Shown: positions 1 through 9,475, counted from the first letter of the stretch. The stretch is DNA of 64,000 bases from Saprospiraceae bacterium (GCA_029251525.1 JAQXDE010000019.1:21799-85798); one strand, 5' to 3'. Translations and numbers: made by a program. Notes: generated by a model not told the origin, from the sequence alone.

Positions 1-441
1 GCCTCAGTTTTAGGTGCTGGTTACATCCCTTTTGCACCGGGAACGATGGGCGCATTAGTCGGAATAATAATTTTATTTTTGATAAAATGGCAACAACCTA
101 ATCTTCAATATTTCACTTGGGGATTACTTCTAGCAATAATAATATTTACTCTATTTGGTGTATGGAGTACTAACGAAATGGAAACAGAATGGGGGAAAGA
201 TCCATCCAAAGTTGTAGTCGATGAATTGATTGGAGTTTGGGTTGCTGTACTTTGGATTCCAGCTGAAACGCAATGGTTAATTTTAGGGTTTATTCTTTTC
301 CGTTTTTTCGATATTGCTAAACCACTAGGAATCAGACAATTAGAAAAAATAAAAGGAGGTTGGGGAGTTATGCTTGATGATGTAGGAGCTGGAATTTACG
401 CCAATATCGTTTTACAAGTCATTGTTTACTTTTGGAAATGA
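1..441 (+). CDS. pgpA: Phosphatidylglycerophosphatase A (5'-truncated by window edge)
   Basis: Removes the phosphate from phosphatidylglycerophosphate to give phosphatidylglycerol in the inner membrane. The frame is open from base 1, and the codons before the first ATG (base 46) already encode the family's N-terminal motif (PFAPGTMG), so the true start lies upstream of the window and base 46 is not the start. Other family signatures are VVVDELIG, FRFFDIAKP and the acidic GWGVMLDDVGAG loop, between hydrophobic segments. The C-terminus is complete (TGA at 439-441). A GtrA-like membrane protein follows 44 bases later on the same strand, probably co-transcribed. The family call is firm; only the N-terminus is missing. 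Confidence 0.9.
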   Translation, partial: ASVLGAGYIPFAPGTMGALVGIIILFLIKWQQPNLQYFTWGLLLAIIIFTLFGVWSTNEMETEWGKDPSKVVVDELIGVWVAVLWIPAETQWLILGFILFRFFDIAKPLGIRQLEKIKGGWGVMLDDVGAGIYANIVLQVIVYFWK

Positions 442-485
442 AAAATCAAAACAAACTAATTGATGAACCCTTATAAAATTCTAAT

Positions 486-875
486 TTGAACAAAAAATCA
501 GGAACTGAAGAATTTCTTACAGCACAATTTGCAGCTTTTATTGGAACTGCAATTGACTTTGGTGTAGTTATTTTTTTGACTGAAATAATTGGCACTTGGT
601 ATGTAATTTCAAATGCAATTGGAGCAACTTTTGGAGCAATTACCAATTTTTTTTTAGGCCGAAATTGGGTCTTTAATTCAACTAATAATAAAATAGCCAA
701 TCAAGCATTTCGTTATTTTTTAGTTGCAACTGGAAGTATGATTTTAAATACTTTAGGAGTTTATTTGTTGACTGAATTTACAGCTTTAAATTATATTTAT
801 TCTAAAATAATCGTAGCAATTTTAATTGCTTTTACCTTCAATTTCTTGTTGCAAAAGTATTTTGTTTTTAAGTAA
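486..875 (+). CDS. GtrA-like membrane protein
   Basis: A 129-residue protein of about four transmembrane helices with the GtrA/DPMS-type layout: an early GxxxDFG-like segment (GTAIDFGVV), then NFFLGRNWVF near residue 55-64 and a second LQKYFVFK at the C-terminus, the repeated N-F-x(n)-(K/R)-x-(W/Y)-V-F signature of the family. GtrA proteins are thought to flip or assist polyprenyl-linked sugars during cell-surface polysaccharide synthesis. The start is a TTG at 486; both ATG triplets just upstream (463 and 437) are in other frames and stop quickly. It follows pgpA by 44 bases, suggesting an envelope-lipid operon. The substrate is unknown. Confidence 0.8.
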   Translation: MNKKSGTEEFLTAQFAAFIGTAIDFGVVIFLTEIIGTWYVISNAIGATFGAITNFFLGRNWVFNSTNNKIANQAFRYFLVATGSMILNTLGVYLLTEFTALNYIYSKIIVAILIAFTFNFLLQKYFVFK

Positions 876-939
876 TTTTCTTCAATTTATAAATTTAGCC
901 CCTAGCAACATAGTCAAACATACTTAGACCGCGGAAAGG

Positions 940-3900
940 TTACAACTTTAGAATTTTAATATTTTTAAACCATACTTTATCATTATGATCTTGCAACGAA
1001 ATATGCCCTTTTTTTGATAAACCAAAATCAGGCATATCTTTAAATTTACTATTTGCTACCATAGCTCTCCATTGATCAGTATGCATCTCATATTCAACGA
1101 CTTTTCGTCCATTTAACCAATGTTCCACCTTTCCATTATAAGAAATCAATCGGACTTTATTCCATTCCCCTGCTGGCCTAACAACAACATATTTACATTC
1201 AATCATATCGTATAAGTCTGCTGATCGATGTGTTGGGTATTTTGTATCAGGATGGCAAGTATCATCGAGTACTTGCATTTCCGGACCAGTTAACCAAACT
1301 GAATGATACTTCTCATCTTCAACTACGTTAAACATGATTCCACTATTACCACATGCACCAATTCTCCATTCTAATCTTAACTCAAAGTTATCATATTCAT
1401 TCTTAGTAATGATATCTCCTCCGTCTTTAGCAGACCAAGATCCATCTGTATTTTGTCTAGAATCTAAATGAATTGCCCCATCATCAATAATCCAACCTGA
1501 TCCAATCGTCTCTTTTTTATAGTTCCTCCAACTCCCAAAATCTTTTCCATTAAATAATAATTCCCAGCCAGCTGATTTTTCATAATCTGCTAATTCATTA
1601 TCAATATTTTTTGCAAATGTATTGTTGGAACTAAAACCAGGTTGATTTTCAGGAATAGAATTCATCGTGTACCAACCTTCCGTTGTCCATAATTCATTAT
1701 TCTTTTCACTAACAAAGTGATTTTTCAACTGGACATGTAGAACACGATTTTTTTTCATTCCATTCAATTCCAAAAATACTTTTTTTCGATCTTTAGAAAC
1801 ATTAACTGAAACTATTTTCAAGTTTTCTTCATTCAATTTTGGACCACCATACTCTTCCGTTGGAAGATACATCCATTGATCTATTCGGTAGTCATTTTTA
1901 CTCCATCCATCACCAATCGCCAATGACTCAGTAAATTCAATTTCTACTCCATTAGTTTTAGCACGTACTGCTAACATTTCAAAGGTAGGAGTTTTATTAT
2001 ATTTTAACCGTTGAACTCCATACCACAGCTTATTTGTTTGTGCCCAATTCCCAGGATTCCCAATACAACCAACATAAAGTGCACCATCTGAGCCCCAAAC
2101 CATTCGATTTACACCACCCTCTAATCCTTGAATAAATCTAAACACACAACCTTGATATTCACCGTTGACCTTTTCTACAAAAACTCTTTTCACCCCTCCA
2201 TGAGTTACTTCCCCATGAATCATTTGGCCTTTATAAACTCCATCATTCAGTGCTAAAGGAGTGCTTGGAGAATTTCCTATTTCATCTTGTGGTAACCAAA
2301 CCACAGGTTTTTTTTCTATTAAATCAGACGTTCCTTCAAAATCAACTGACCGTGAACCATACCATGATCCTTTTTTCACATGGACAATCTTACTTGATGG
2401 TAACCAATCACCTTGATTATCAGCAACAAAAATTTCATTATCAATACCTATTCCTATGCCATTTGGTGTTCTAAGTCCGTGCGCTAAAAATTCAACTGTC
2501 CCATTTTCTTTTGAAATTTTGACCACCTTTCCTCGATCTGGTTCTTGTGGGTTTTTACTAGCTCCCCCTGGCATAATCCCAGTAGCCAAAGTAGCATAGA
2601 AGTATCCATCTTTATAAACTAAACCAAAAGCAAACTCATGAAAATTAGCGGATACCAACCAATCATTTGAAACAGTCTGATATTCATCCATTATACCATC
2701 ACCATCAATATCTTTTAACCGAGTTAATTCTTGTTTTTGTAAAACATAAATATCACCATCCACCACTTTCACCCCCAAAGGCTCAGCAATTCCATCTGCA
2801 ATTTTAAGGGCTTTCATTTTGGAGGGATTTCCTCCTTGCACGCCTTCAATCGTATAAATCGCACCATCAGCATCCCATGTACTCACTACCAATTTCCCGT
2901 CAGGCAAAAAATCCATTCCGCCTACTTTTGGTAGAAAGTCGTCAGGACGTGCTTGACTCAAATCATAACTTGGATGAACGTCTGTTAGTGCAAGTCCATC
3001 CCCGGGGATACGCAAACCATTCACCATCGGTAGTTTATAATCTTTAAATCTATTTTGCAAATCTTTGTCATGCATCATAGAACCTATATCCATTTTCATA
3101 AATCCATCTTGGGAAGCAGCTTTCCACTGCAAGATCACACTTTTGCCACCATAACCTTGAAAAAATTCTAGGTGCAACTGATGTAAACCTTTTTTTAGGG
3201 CAACACTTCCATCTACCAATTCTGCACCATGTAAACCTCCATTATCAACAACTTGTTTTCCATCAATTAACAATTGAGAACCGTCATCACTAATTAATCT
3301 AAAAGTATACACATCATCCTCTGGTATAATTAAATAGCCATCTCCGATCAGAGCAAAGTTGGATTTTAAACCTTTAAAGTCTGCATCTAAAAAAGACAAA
3401 TGTGGACTAACTCCAGCATAAATTGGTTTCTTTTTTAAATTCAAATCTGCCAATTTCAAAAGGTCATTTTCATATTGTTGAATTTGAATAAGCAATCCTG
3501 GCAATAATGTTTTTCCCTCCACATTTACTGCCTCCATATAAGTTTTAGTATTTTCAAGGTAAGTTGCATTTCCATCTTCTGATTCACTTTCTGCCAACCC
3601 TAAAATATAATCCACCATTTGCTCTGCATCAGTTGCAGATAAATTAGGATGCGCACTCATCAATACTTCACCCCAATTCCCGGAGCCTCCATGCTGAATT
3701 TTTCCAACTAGGGTAGCTATATTTTCAGGAGTATTAGAATACCTTTTTGCTATGTCTACGTATGAAGGTCCAATCGTTTTCCTTTCCGTATTATGACAAG
3801 CTTTACAATCAGTTTTATCAATTAATCTCTCTCCCAACGTTTTTTCCACCTCAGTTACAACCTTATCCCCAGGCTTTATATTTTGATTTTCTATTGTTGG

Positions 3901-4617
3901 TTTTTTCACAAAAATACAAGCAAGTCGAGTTTTTCCAGAAGTATTCATTTCTAAAGTTGCTGCTAAATCTAAAGTAGTAATCGCCCCAGTTATACGAGAT
4001 TCCTCTTTTGTAAAACTTAAATTACCATTAGTAATCACCTTCTCTTTCGAAACAATAGAGCTTGCATTTGTTTTCATCGATATTTTTGTTCCAACAGGAA
4101 CATTTAAAAAAGTAAAAACCCTTTCGAATCCAGGTTGCCCTGAATCAGATTCAATGTACTCAGGCCTTTCAGCCACGCTTATTACTTGGTTATTTCCTAG
4201 GTCTAAATCATATAATATCTCTACTTGGCCATTAAGTTTTCGATGTCCTTTGTAAATAGCTTTTGGTGTTTCCTCTTTTCCATTTGTCAATACTCTCCAT
4301 GGATTTTCATACTCATTAACCAAATAAGCATTCCCTAAACTCACCGGCTGAGGTCCGTGGTATGTATCATAAACTGCACCAGTCAATTCTACATTTCCTT
4401 TCCAAACTTTATACAATGAACCGTTATCAGCATGATAGGCAGCCCACATATTTTCATCTAAAGCTAATGTCAACATCCTAGGTTGCAAATCCAAAACAGA
4501 TCTAAAAACCCAAGGTTGAAAAGGACGATCTGCATCAAAATCAGATTTTACATCTTCTTGACAACTGAATATAGAAATAAGAAAAAAAAGAAGGGAAAGA
4601 CAAAGTAGCTTTTTCAT
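940..4617 (-). CDS. Giant secreted cytochrome c / PA14 / sugar-dehydrogenase-like propeller / DUF1080 lipoprotein
   Basis: A 1225-residue multidomain lipoprotein (lipobox Cys19). In order: a unique N-terminal region (about 25-250); a class I cytochrome c domain with CKACH at 271-275 and a candidate Met320 axial ligand (MSAHP); a PA14 carbohydrate-binding domain (about 395-500); a beta-propeller related to sorbosone/PQQ-type glucose dehydrogenases (about 555-880) with a Ca-binding-like DIDGDGIMDEY; a linker; and a C-terminal DUF1080/3-keto-disaccharide hydrolase domain (about 1015-1225, starting GWELLFNGKDFGSW). This architecture is known in Bacteroidota and Planctomycetota. A role in binding, oxidising and cleaving a sugar at the cell surface is inferred; the electron acceptor and substrate are unknown. 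Convergent with the GtrA gene and preceded by a good promoter. Confidence 0.85.
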   Translation of the reverse strand: MKKLLCLSLLFFLISIFSCQEDVKSDFDADRPFQPWVFRSVLDLQPRMLTLALDENMWAAYHADNGSLYKVWKGNVELTGAVYDTYHGPQPVSLGNAYLVNEYENPWRVLTNGKEETPKAIYKGHRKLNGQVEILYDLDLGNNQVISVAERPEYIESDSGQPGFERVFTFLNVPVGTKISMKTNASSIVSKEKVITNGNLSFTKEESRITGAITTLDLAATLEMNTSGKTRLACIFVKKPTIENQNIKPGDKVVTEVEKTLGERLIDKTDCKACHNTERKTIGPSYVDIAKRYSNTPENIATLVGKIQHGGSGNWGEVLMSAHPNLSATDAEQMVDYILGLAESESEDGNATYLENTKTYMEAVNVEGKTLLPGLLIQIQQYENDLLKLADLNLKKKPIYAGVSPHLSFLDADFKGLKSNFALIGDGYLIIPEDDVYTFRLISDDGSQLLIDGKQVVDNGGLHGAELVDGSVALKKGLHQLHLEFFQGYGGKSVILQWKAASQDGFMKMDIGSMMHDKDLQNRFKDYKLPMVNGLRIPGDGLALTDVHPSYDLSQARPDDFLPKVGGMDFLPDGKLVVSTWDADGAIYTIEGVQGGNPSKMKALKIADGIAEPLGVKVVDGDIYVLQKQELTRLKDIDGDGIMDEYQTVSNDWLVSANFHEFAFGLVYKDGYFYATLATGIMPGGASKNPQEPDRGKVVKISKENGTVEFLAHGLRTPNGIGIGIDNEIFVADNQGDWLPSSKIVHVKKGSWYGSRSVDFEGTSDLIEKKPVVWLPQDEIGNSPSTPLALNDGVYKGQMIHGEVTHGGVKRVFVEKVNGEYQGCVFRFIQGLEGGVNRMVWGSDGALYVGCIGNPGNWAQTNKLWYGVQRLKYNKTPTFEMLAVRAKTNGVEIEFTESLAIGDGWSKNDYRIDQWMYLPTEEYGGPKLNEENLKIVSVNVSKDRKKVFLELNGMKKNRVLHVQLKNHFVSEKNNELWTTEGWYTMNSIPENQPGFSSNNTFAKNIDNELADYEKSAGWELLFNGKDFGSWRNYKKETIGSGWIIDDGAIHLDSRQNTDGSWSAKDGGDIITKNEYDNFELRLEWRIGACGNSGIMFNVVEDEKYHSVWLTGPEMQVLDDTCHPDTKYPTHRSADLYDMIECKYVVVRPAGEWNKVRLISYNGKVEHWLNGRKVVEYEMHTDQWRAMVANSKFKDMPDFGLSKKGHISLQDHNDKVWFKNIKILKL

Positions 4618-4660
4618 GATTTAGGTTTTTCGTTTTTACATAACACCAGTAAAGTGAATT

Positions 4661-4690
4661 CAAAGATATATAATATGACTATAAATACAA
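4661..4690 (-). promoter_or_regulatory. Bacteroidota-type promoter of the cytochrome/PA14/DUF1080 gene
   Basis: On the minus strand the -7 element TATCTTTG (4668-4661) is preceded by TTG (4690-4688) with exactly 19 bases between them, the textbook -33/-7 arrangement for the Bacteroidota primary sigma factor. It lies about 45 bases before the ATG at 4617. The rest of the 304-base gap 4618-4921 holds only the divergent promoter at 4872 and AT-rich DNA. Confidence 0.65.
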
Positions 4691-4871
4691 TAATTTTTAA
4701 ACTGGGATTTTCAAGTTCTATCAGGAGTTTAAATATTGATATTTAAACCTAAGTATCAGGAAATTTAAAAAGAAAATATATCAAATATTGTTGATAACTG
4801 ATTTAAAATAAAATAGGTTCAGCCCTTAAGTGTTAGCGATCTTAAAATTTAAACCATTAAAAAAAAAGCTC

Positions 4872-4879
4872 TACATTTG
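4872..4879 (+). promoter_or_regulatory. -7 promoter element (TACATTTG) of the nucleotidyltransferase-kinase pair
   Basis: TACATTTG matches the Bacteroidota -7 consensus TAnnTTTG and sits 43 bases before the ATG at 4922. No TTG is seen at the ideal upstream spacing, so the call rests on the -7 element and its position alone. Confidence 0.45.
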
Positions 4880-4921
4880 TACGCTTTTTGAAAAAATTAA
4901 TAAAATCAAATATAATTATCT

Positions 4922-5833
4922 ATGAAACCTACACTTTTAGTTTTAGCTGCCGGAATGGGTAGCAGATACGGAGGATTAAAGCAATTAGACGAGGTTGGCC
5001 CAAATGGTGAAACGATCATTGATTATTCAGTATATGACGCTATTCGAGCTGGTTTTGGAAAAGTTGTTTTCGTTATTCGTAAAAATATTGAGAAAGCATT
5101 TAAAGAAAAAGTATCTAATAAATTTAAAGGGGAAATTGAAGTAGCTTTTGCCTTTCAAGAAAAGGATGCTAAAATTGAAGGCATTGATAAAATGCCTGAT
5201 CGGGAAAAACCTTGGGGGACTGGGCATGCTGTTCTAGTTGCTCAAGATTTAGTTAATGAACCATTCGCAATTGTAAATGCTGATGATTATTATGGAATAG
5301 AAGCACTACAAAAAGTTGCTGACTTTTTGATAAATGATTGTAATGAAAAGCATTATTCAATGGTGGGTTTTCATTTAAAAAATACGATTTCTGAAAACGG
5401 TTCTGTCTCTCGAGGAGTTTGCTCAACAGATAAAAATGATTATCTGTCAACTGTGACTGAACGCACAAGCATACGAAGAATTGATAAAACTATTTGTTAC
5501 GAGGAAAATGGTGAAAAAATCTTTTTGAAAGATGATACTATTGTATCCATGAACCTTTGGGGGTTTCACAATAATATTTTTGAGCATACTCGTAAAATGT
5601 TCGTTGATTTTGTAAAAAACAATCCTGAAGATCCTAAAGCTGAATTTTATATTCCACTAGTAGCCAATGACTTATTGGAAAAAGAGGCTATAGAGTTAAA
5701 GGTATTAACTTCTACTGAAAAATGGTACGGTGTGACGTATAAAGAAGATAAAGATGATGTGGTGACTGCTATGAAAAACCTTCATAGTAGTGGAAAATAT
5801 CCAAAAGCATTGTGGAATATTGAGATTGATTAA
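4922..5833 (+). CDS. Sugar-1-phosphate nucleotidyltransferase
   Basis: A 303-residue NTP_transferase-fold enzyme. The N-terminal nucleotide-binding signature LAAGMGSRYGGLKQL, the following GPNGETIIDYSVYDAI, the WGTGHAVL segment and the metal-binding NADDYYG (about residues 120-126) are all present. It should join a sugar 1-phosphate to a nucleotide triphosphate in the cytoplasm. The next gene, 25 bases downstream, is an APH-fold sugar kinase of the NahK/MdsC type; this kinase-nucleotidyltransferase pair is common in Bacteroidota and suggests salvage of an N-acetylhexosamine or similar sugar through its 1-phosphate. The exact sugar cannot be read from the sequence. Confidence 0.8.
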   Translation: MKPTLLVLAAGMGSRYGGLKQLDEVGPNGETIIDYSVYDAIRAGFGKVVFVIRKNIEKAFKEKVSNKFKGEIEVAFAFQEKDAKIEGIDKMPDREKPWGTGHAVLVAQDLVNEPFAIVNADDYYGIEALQKVADFLINDCNEKHYSMVGFHLKNTISENGSVSRGVCSTDKNDYLSTVTERTSIRRIDKTICYEENGEKIFLKDDTIVSMNLWGFHNNIFEHTRKMFVDFVKNNPEDPKAEFYIPLVANDLLEKEAIELKVLTSTEKWYGVTYKEDKDDVVTAMKNLHSSGKYPKALWNIEID

Positions 5834-5858
5834 CTCGGGATTTAAAAAAAAATGAATT

Positions 5859-6869
5859 TTGAATGAAGTAAAATCAAGCATTCTTTACTCTTTTTTTAAA
5901 AATATAGATGAATGTAAAGTCATTCCTTATGGTTCAGGGTTAATTCACCAAACCTTTTATTTACACCAACCAGAAGGAAACTATATATTACAGAAAGTCA
6001 ATCATCATGTTTTTAAAAACCCTATTGATCTAGCTAATAATATTGAGGTAGTAAGTAACCATCTCAAACAAAACCACTACCCTAAATCCGTTTTAAATAT
6101 TAGAAAATGTTTAAACGGAAATTTAATGTTACAAACTACTAAAAATGAGTATTGGAGAGTTTTTGACTTCATAGAAGACACTCAATATTTCTCAAAGCCT
6201 GAATCCAAAAAACAAATTTATCAAACAGGAAAAAGCTTTGGAGAGTTCTTGGCATTCTTAAAGAATCTACCAATTAAAAAAATAAATCCATCCATTCCAA
6301 ATTTCCATAATACAAGACTGAGATTTCAAAATTTTGAAAAAGCTATCCAAAATGATAAATCTAATAGAGTTAAAACTTCATCTCAAGAAATTGAACAAAT
6401 TAAAAAATGGCATTTCATCCTTAAAGATTTTGAAAAATTAGACACTCCAATTAGAGTTGTTCATGCTGATCCAAAAATCAGTAATTTACTATTTGACCAT
6501 AATAAAAAAGTCAAAGCAGTAATTGATTGGGACACAATTATGCCGGGATTTTTGCTTCATGATTTTGGAGACCTTGTAAGAACAGGAGCCTGCGAAGAAG
6601 ATGAAGAATCTACCAATTTTGGCAAAATAAAAATTTCACCTTCTTACTATGGTATATTAAAAAAAGGTTTCTTAGAATCTACTAAACTTTGGTTAACAAA
6701 AGTTGAGGAAGATAATCTATTACTTGGTGCAAAAATCATTATTTATGAACAAGCAATCCGATTCCTTACTGACTATTTAGAGGGAGATCAGTACTATAAG
6801 ACTTCTTACACTAATCAAAACATTAATCGAACGAAGAATCAAATTGAACTACTAAATTCTATCTTATAG
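5859..6869 (+). CDS. NahK/MdsC-like sugar 1-kinase (aminoglycoside phosphotransferase fold)
   Basis: A 336-residue kinase of the APH/choline-kinase fold. Near residue 205 VHADPKISNLLF provides the Brenner-type catalytic Asp and metal-binding Asn, followed by VIDWDT (the DFG-equivalent Asp). Relatives include the bifidobacterial N-acetylhexosamine 1-kinase NahK and proteins once labelled mucin-desulfating MdsC. Coupling to the upstream nucleotidyltransferase (25-base gap) supports sugar 1-phosphate formation. The start is TTG at 5859: the ATGs at 5852 and 5863 are out of frame and terminate within five codons. Convergent with the EVE-McrB gene, 51 bases apart. Confidence 0.75.
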   Translation: MNEVKSSILYSFFKNIDECKVIPYGSGLIHQTFYLHQPEGNYILQKVNHHVFKNPIDLANNIEVVSNHLKQNHYPKSVLNIRKCLNGNLMLQTTKNEYWRVFDFIEDTQYFSKPESKKQIYQTGKSFGEFLAFLKNLPIKKINPSIPNFHNTRLRFQNFEKAIQNDKSNRVKTSSQEIEQIKKWHFILKDFEKLDTPIRVVHADPKISNLLFDHNKKVKAVIDWDTIMPGFLLHDFGDLVRTGACEEDEESTNFGKIKISPSYYGILKKGFLESTKLWLTKVEEDNLLLGAKIIIYEQAIRFLTDYLEGDQYYKTSYTNQNINRTKNQIELLNSIL

Positions 6870-6920
6870 TGACAAGTGGCTTTCTAAATTATTAAAAAAG
6901 TAATCATTTTTGGTGAAAAT

Positions 6921-8822
6921 TCATTTATAAATTCCAATAAATGAAATAGCATCTAACTCCTCCATATCCCGTACTTGATAAATCTTTTGATTGAGCAATT
7001 CCTCCATATGTTCATATTCAAAACTAGCAAAATCACTAGAAGCTAATTTCTTTTCCTTCAAAAAATCCTCTCCTAATATCAATCCAATTTTACCATAATC
7101 CTCAAAAAAATATTCTTGGAGCAATGGTATTATTTTATTAGCAAAAACACTTTTCAACTCTGCAATGTTTTTGACTTGCAAAAAATACGAGTGTCCGATC
7201 AAATGATTATCATCCAAAAGAATCGATATTCTTTGATTAATTTTGGCTAGCATACTTTTTAAATCAACACCAGCAATAAGTTCTTGATTAAATAATTCTA
7301 AATTAGGTTTTTGTTCAACAAATGTAAACCTCCTCCGAAATGCAGAGTCTAAAGAATCAACACTTTTATCGGCCGTGTTCATCGTACCAATGATATGTAG
7401 ATTAGGTGGTACACAAAAGTAGGTCTTTGAAAAAGGCAATACAATTTTTAATGCTTCCGGATTACTCTCTCTTTTATCTTCTTCGATAAGGGTGATTACA
7501 TCCCCAAAAATCTCAGCAGCATTCCCACGATCGATTTCATCTATAATTAAAACGAACTTATTAGCTCTATTTTTTGCCACTTCTGAAAGGTTGCTTAATT
7601 CAAAAGCATCAATACCTTCTTCTGGCAATTGAACATCTTCTTGATCTTCCTCCATTAATGCTTGGACAAAACTTGGCTCAAACTTTTTCAACTCATTAAA
7701 AACTGACCAATATGCTCTCGTATTTACCCCTCCCAACAAAAGATTAATGTCATTTTGAGTGTGTTTAATATCATCAATAGATTGGAATGTTTTGTACAAC
7801 TTCTTCAACTTGGTTTTAAATATAGTATAAGCCAAAAATGAATTTTCAGGTCGAACTGTCAAATTTCCATTACGAGCCATCTTTTGTAAAAGCATTCTTT
7901 TTCCTGTTCTAGATCCAAATGAATTAAAATCTTCACTCTCCAGATACAAAAGAAATGAACTGTACAAAGCTTCATAATCAATTTTGACCTCTTGCACAGG
8001 AATTAAGCTTAACAATACTTCAACTAAATGTCTTTTAGCAGTTAATGAAATATATTTAAAAACTCCATCCTCAACCTCGTACGACAAATTCCCTTGCTGT
8101 GTTGTATTTGGTTTTATCCCTTCCACAAAATCTTCATAGCCTAAAGATGGGTGGAATGTTACATACTGAATCCAACCTTCCTCCATATATTCATTAAACC
8201 TATGCCTTAATTCCTCTCGAGGTTCTTTTTCCAATTCCTCCATTGTTCGATTTTCAATGATAGAGAGAGCATAATTGATTGTTTGATAGGTTTTACCGGT
8301 GCCAGGTGCTCCATAAAGAATCAAATTAAGAGGATGATTCAAAGAGGTTTTTGGATCATAACCTTTCAGCTGTTCTTTCGCCCCCCCTTGCTGAACAACA
8401 AAATTAATAATTTCAGTAAATTGTTTTTTAGTAGCTTTATAGTTAGTCCCCGATAGACCTTTGAAAAACCGATCAAAGGACTTACTAAGCGGGACTAAAT
8501 CTTTAGTAATAGGATTACTCCATAAATTATAATCTATGCTAAGGTGAACCCTTTTAGATTTCTCAGGAACTCCTTTAAAAAAAGGAACTTCCTGTTGTTC
8601 AGCCTGATCATTTTCAACATTCGAGGCAACAGTTGCTAATGCATAGCAACCAGCTTCAGCACCAGTTTCCCAAATAATTACCTTATCACCTTTTTTTATT
8701 TTTCCCTTATGAGCTGTGACAATAAAAGTTTTTAAAGCTTCTTGCTGAAGAGCTTCCCTAAGTTTAAACTTATTTGGATTACTTTGAAACAACCAATAAT
8801 TGATTGATAATTTATTTCCCAT
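6921..8822 (-). CDS. EVE-domain McrB-like AAA+ NTPase without adjacent McrC
   Basis: A 633-residue fusion. Residues about 6-140 form an EVE domain (starts YWLFQSNPNKF), a PUA-like fold known to read modified bases. The rest is a McrB-type AAA+ motor: Walker A GAPGTGKT at 171-178, Walker B VLIIDEID at 424-431, the McrB signature MNTADKS at 481-487 and FRRRF just after. In type IV restriction McrB recognises modified DNA and its partner McrC cuts. Here the gene stands alone: the downstream neighbour is a convergent sugar kinase and the upstream neighbour is divergent. A segment of about 125 residues (275-400) separates the two Walker regions. Modified-DNA defence is the leading inference; the missing nuclease must be elsewhere, or the function differs. 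Confidence 0.85.
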   Translation of the reverse strand: MGNKLSINYWLFQSNPNKFKLREALQQEALKTFIVTAHKGKIKKGDKVIIWETGAEAGCYALATVASNVENDQAEQQEVPFFKGVPEKSKRVHLSIDYNLWSNPITKDLVPLSKSFDRFFKGLSGTNYKATKKQFTEIINFVVQQGGAKEQLKGYDPKTSLNHPLNLILYGAPGTGKTYQTINYALSIIENRTMEELEKEPREELRHRFNEYMEEGWIQYVTFHPSLGYEDFVEGIKPNTTQQGNLSYEVEDGVFKYISLTAKRHLVEVLLSLIPVQEVKIDYEALYSSFLLYLESEDFNSFGSRTGKRMLLQKMARNGNLTVRPENSFLAYTIFKTKLKKLYKTFQSIDDIKHTQNDINLLLGGVNTRAYWSVFNELKKFEPSFVQALMEEDQEDVQLPEEGIDAFELSNLSEVAKNRANKFVLIIDEIDRGNAAEIFGDVITLIEEDKRESNPEALKIVLPFSKTYFCVPPNLHIIGTMNTADKSVDSLDSAFRRRFTFVEQKPNLELFNQELIAGVDLKSMLAKINQRISILLDDNHLIGHSYFLQVKNIAELKSVFANKIIPLLQEYFFEDYGKIGLILGEDFLKEKKLASSDFASFEYEHMEELLNQKIYQVRDMEELDAISFIGIYK

Positions 8823-8907
8823 ATCTGTGTTTTATTTTACCAATAATAACGGTTTTATTCTACAATTTAAATATTGAAACGAAAGTTAAGATTCAAAGTT
8901 GTTTATT

Positions 8908-8915
8908 TACATTTG
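8908..8915 (+). promoter_or_regulatory. -7 promoter element (TACATTTG)
   Basis: Matches TAnnTTTG, 35 bases before the ATG at 8950, in the 127-base divergent gap with the EVE-McrB gene. At 19 bases upstream there is GTTA rather than TTG, so the -33 half is imperfect. Confidence 0.45.
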
Positions 8916-8949
8916 TGACGATAATTATTTTGAAAAAATTTAAACTTCA

Positions 8950-9447
8950 ATGATGGAAGTACCTATTCATATTTTTGAGCCAATTACATTTAAGGCAACT
9001 TTAATTACTACTGTTTTCACTTTCTTATCTATTTTTATTTTGGGATTGCTTTATTATTTAAATAAAAAAGAAATGAATTATGAGGAAACCAAAAGACGAG
9101 GATTATATTCTATACTTCTAGGAATAGCTCTCCTTTTAACTACTTCTACAGCCATCCTTAATTTTTGGAATAGCTTTGAATTCAAAACAATTAAGCTTTA
9201 CAAAAATGCCATAGAGACTCCAAGGGGTAAAGTTGCATTTAAGGATATCCAAAATGCATACATTTATATCGACAAACCAATGACTATAACTACCCCTCCG
9301 GCTGATTCTTTGATGAGTTATAATCGACTTTTAATTTTAGAGGAATTTGATAAAACCTCACATGTTATGGCCGAAGAGAATTATGCGATTGATGATATCC
9401 TAAAAAAAATAAAATTTTTAGTCGAAGAAGATAGGAAGAGCAAGTAA
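8950..9447 (+). CDS. Membrane protein with PH-like soluble domain, unknown function
   Basis: A 165-residue protein not recognised as a named family. Two strong transmembrane helices (about 17-38 and 50-70) are followed by a short beta-rich region (FKTIKLYKNAIETPRGKVAFKDIQNAYIY) resembling the bacterial PH-like domains found in small membrane proteins, then a charged C-terminal helix (DDILKKIKFLVEEDRKSK). It has its own promoter and lies 28 bases before the nitrilase gene, so the two are probably co-transcribed. It is not conserved enough by eye to assign a role. Confidence 0.6.
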   Translation: MMEVPIHIFEPITFKATLITTVFTFLSIFILGLLYYLNKKEMNYEETKRRGLYSILLGIALLLTTSTAILNFWNSFEFKTIKLYKNAIETPRGKVAFKDIQNAYIYIDKPMTITTPPADSLMSYNRLLILEEFDKTSHVMAEENYAIDDILKKIKFLVEEDRKSK

Positions 9448-9475
9448 TTTTTTTTGAATCAAGAAATTTCAAATC

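Noticed and set aside
446..700. Minus-strand open frame opposite the GtrA gene
   Set aside because: It is fully antisense to a clear membrane-protein gene and has no recognisable domain.
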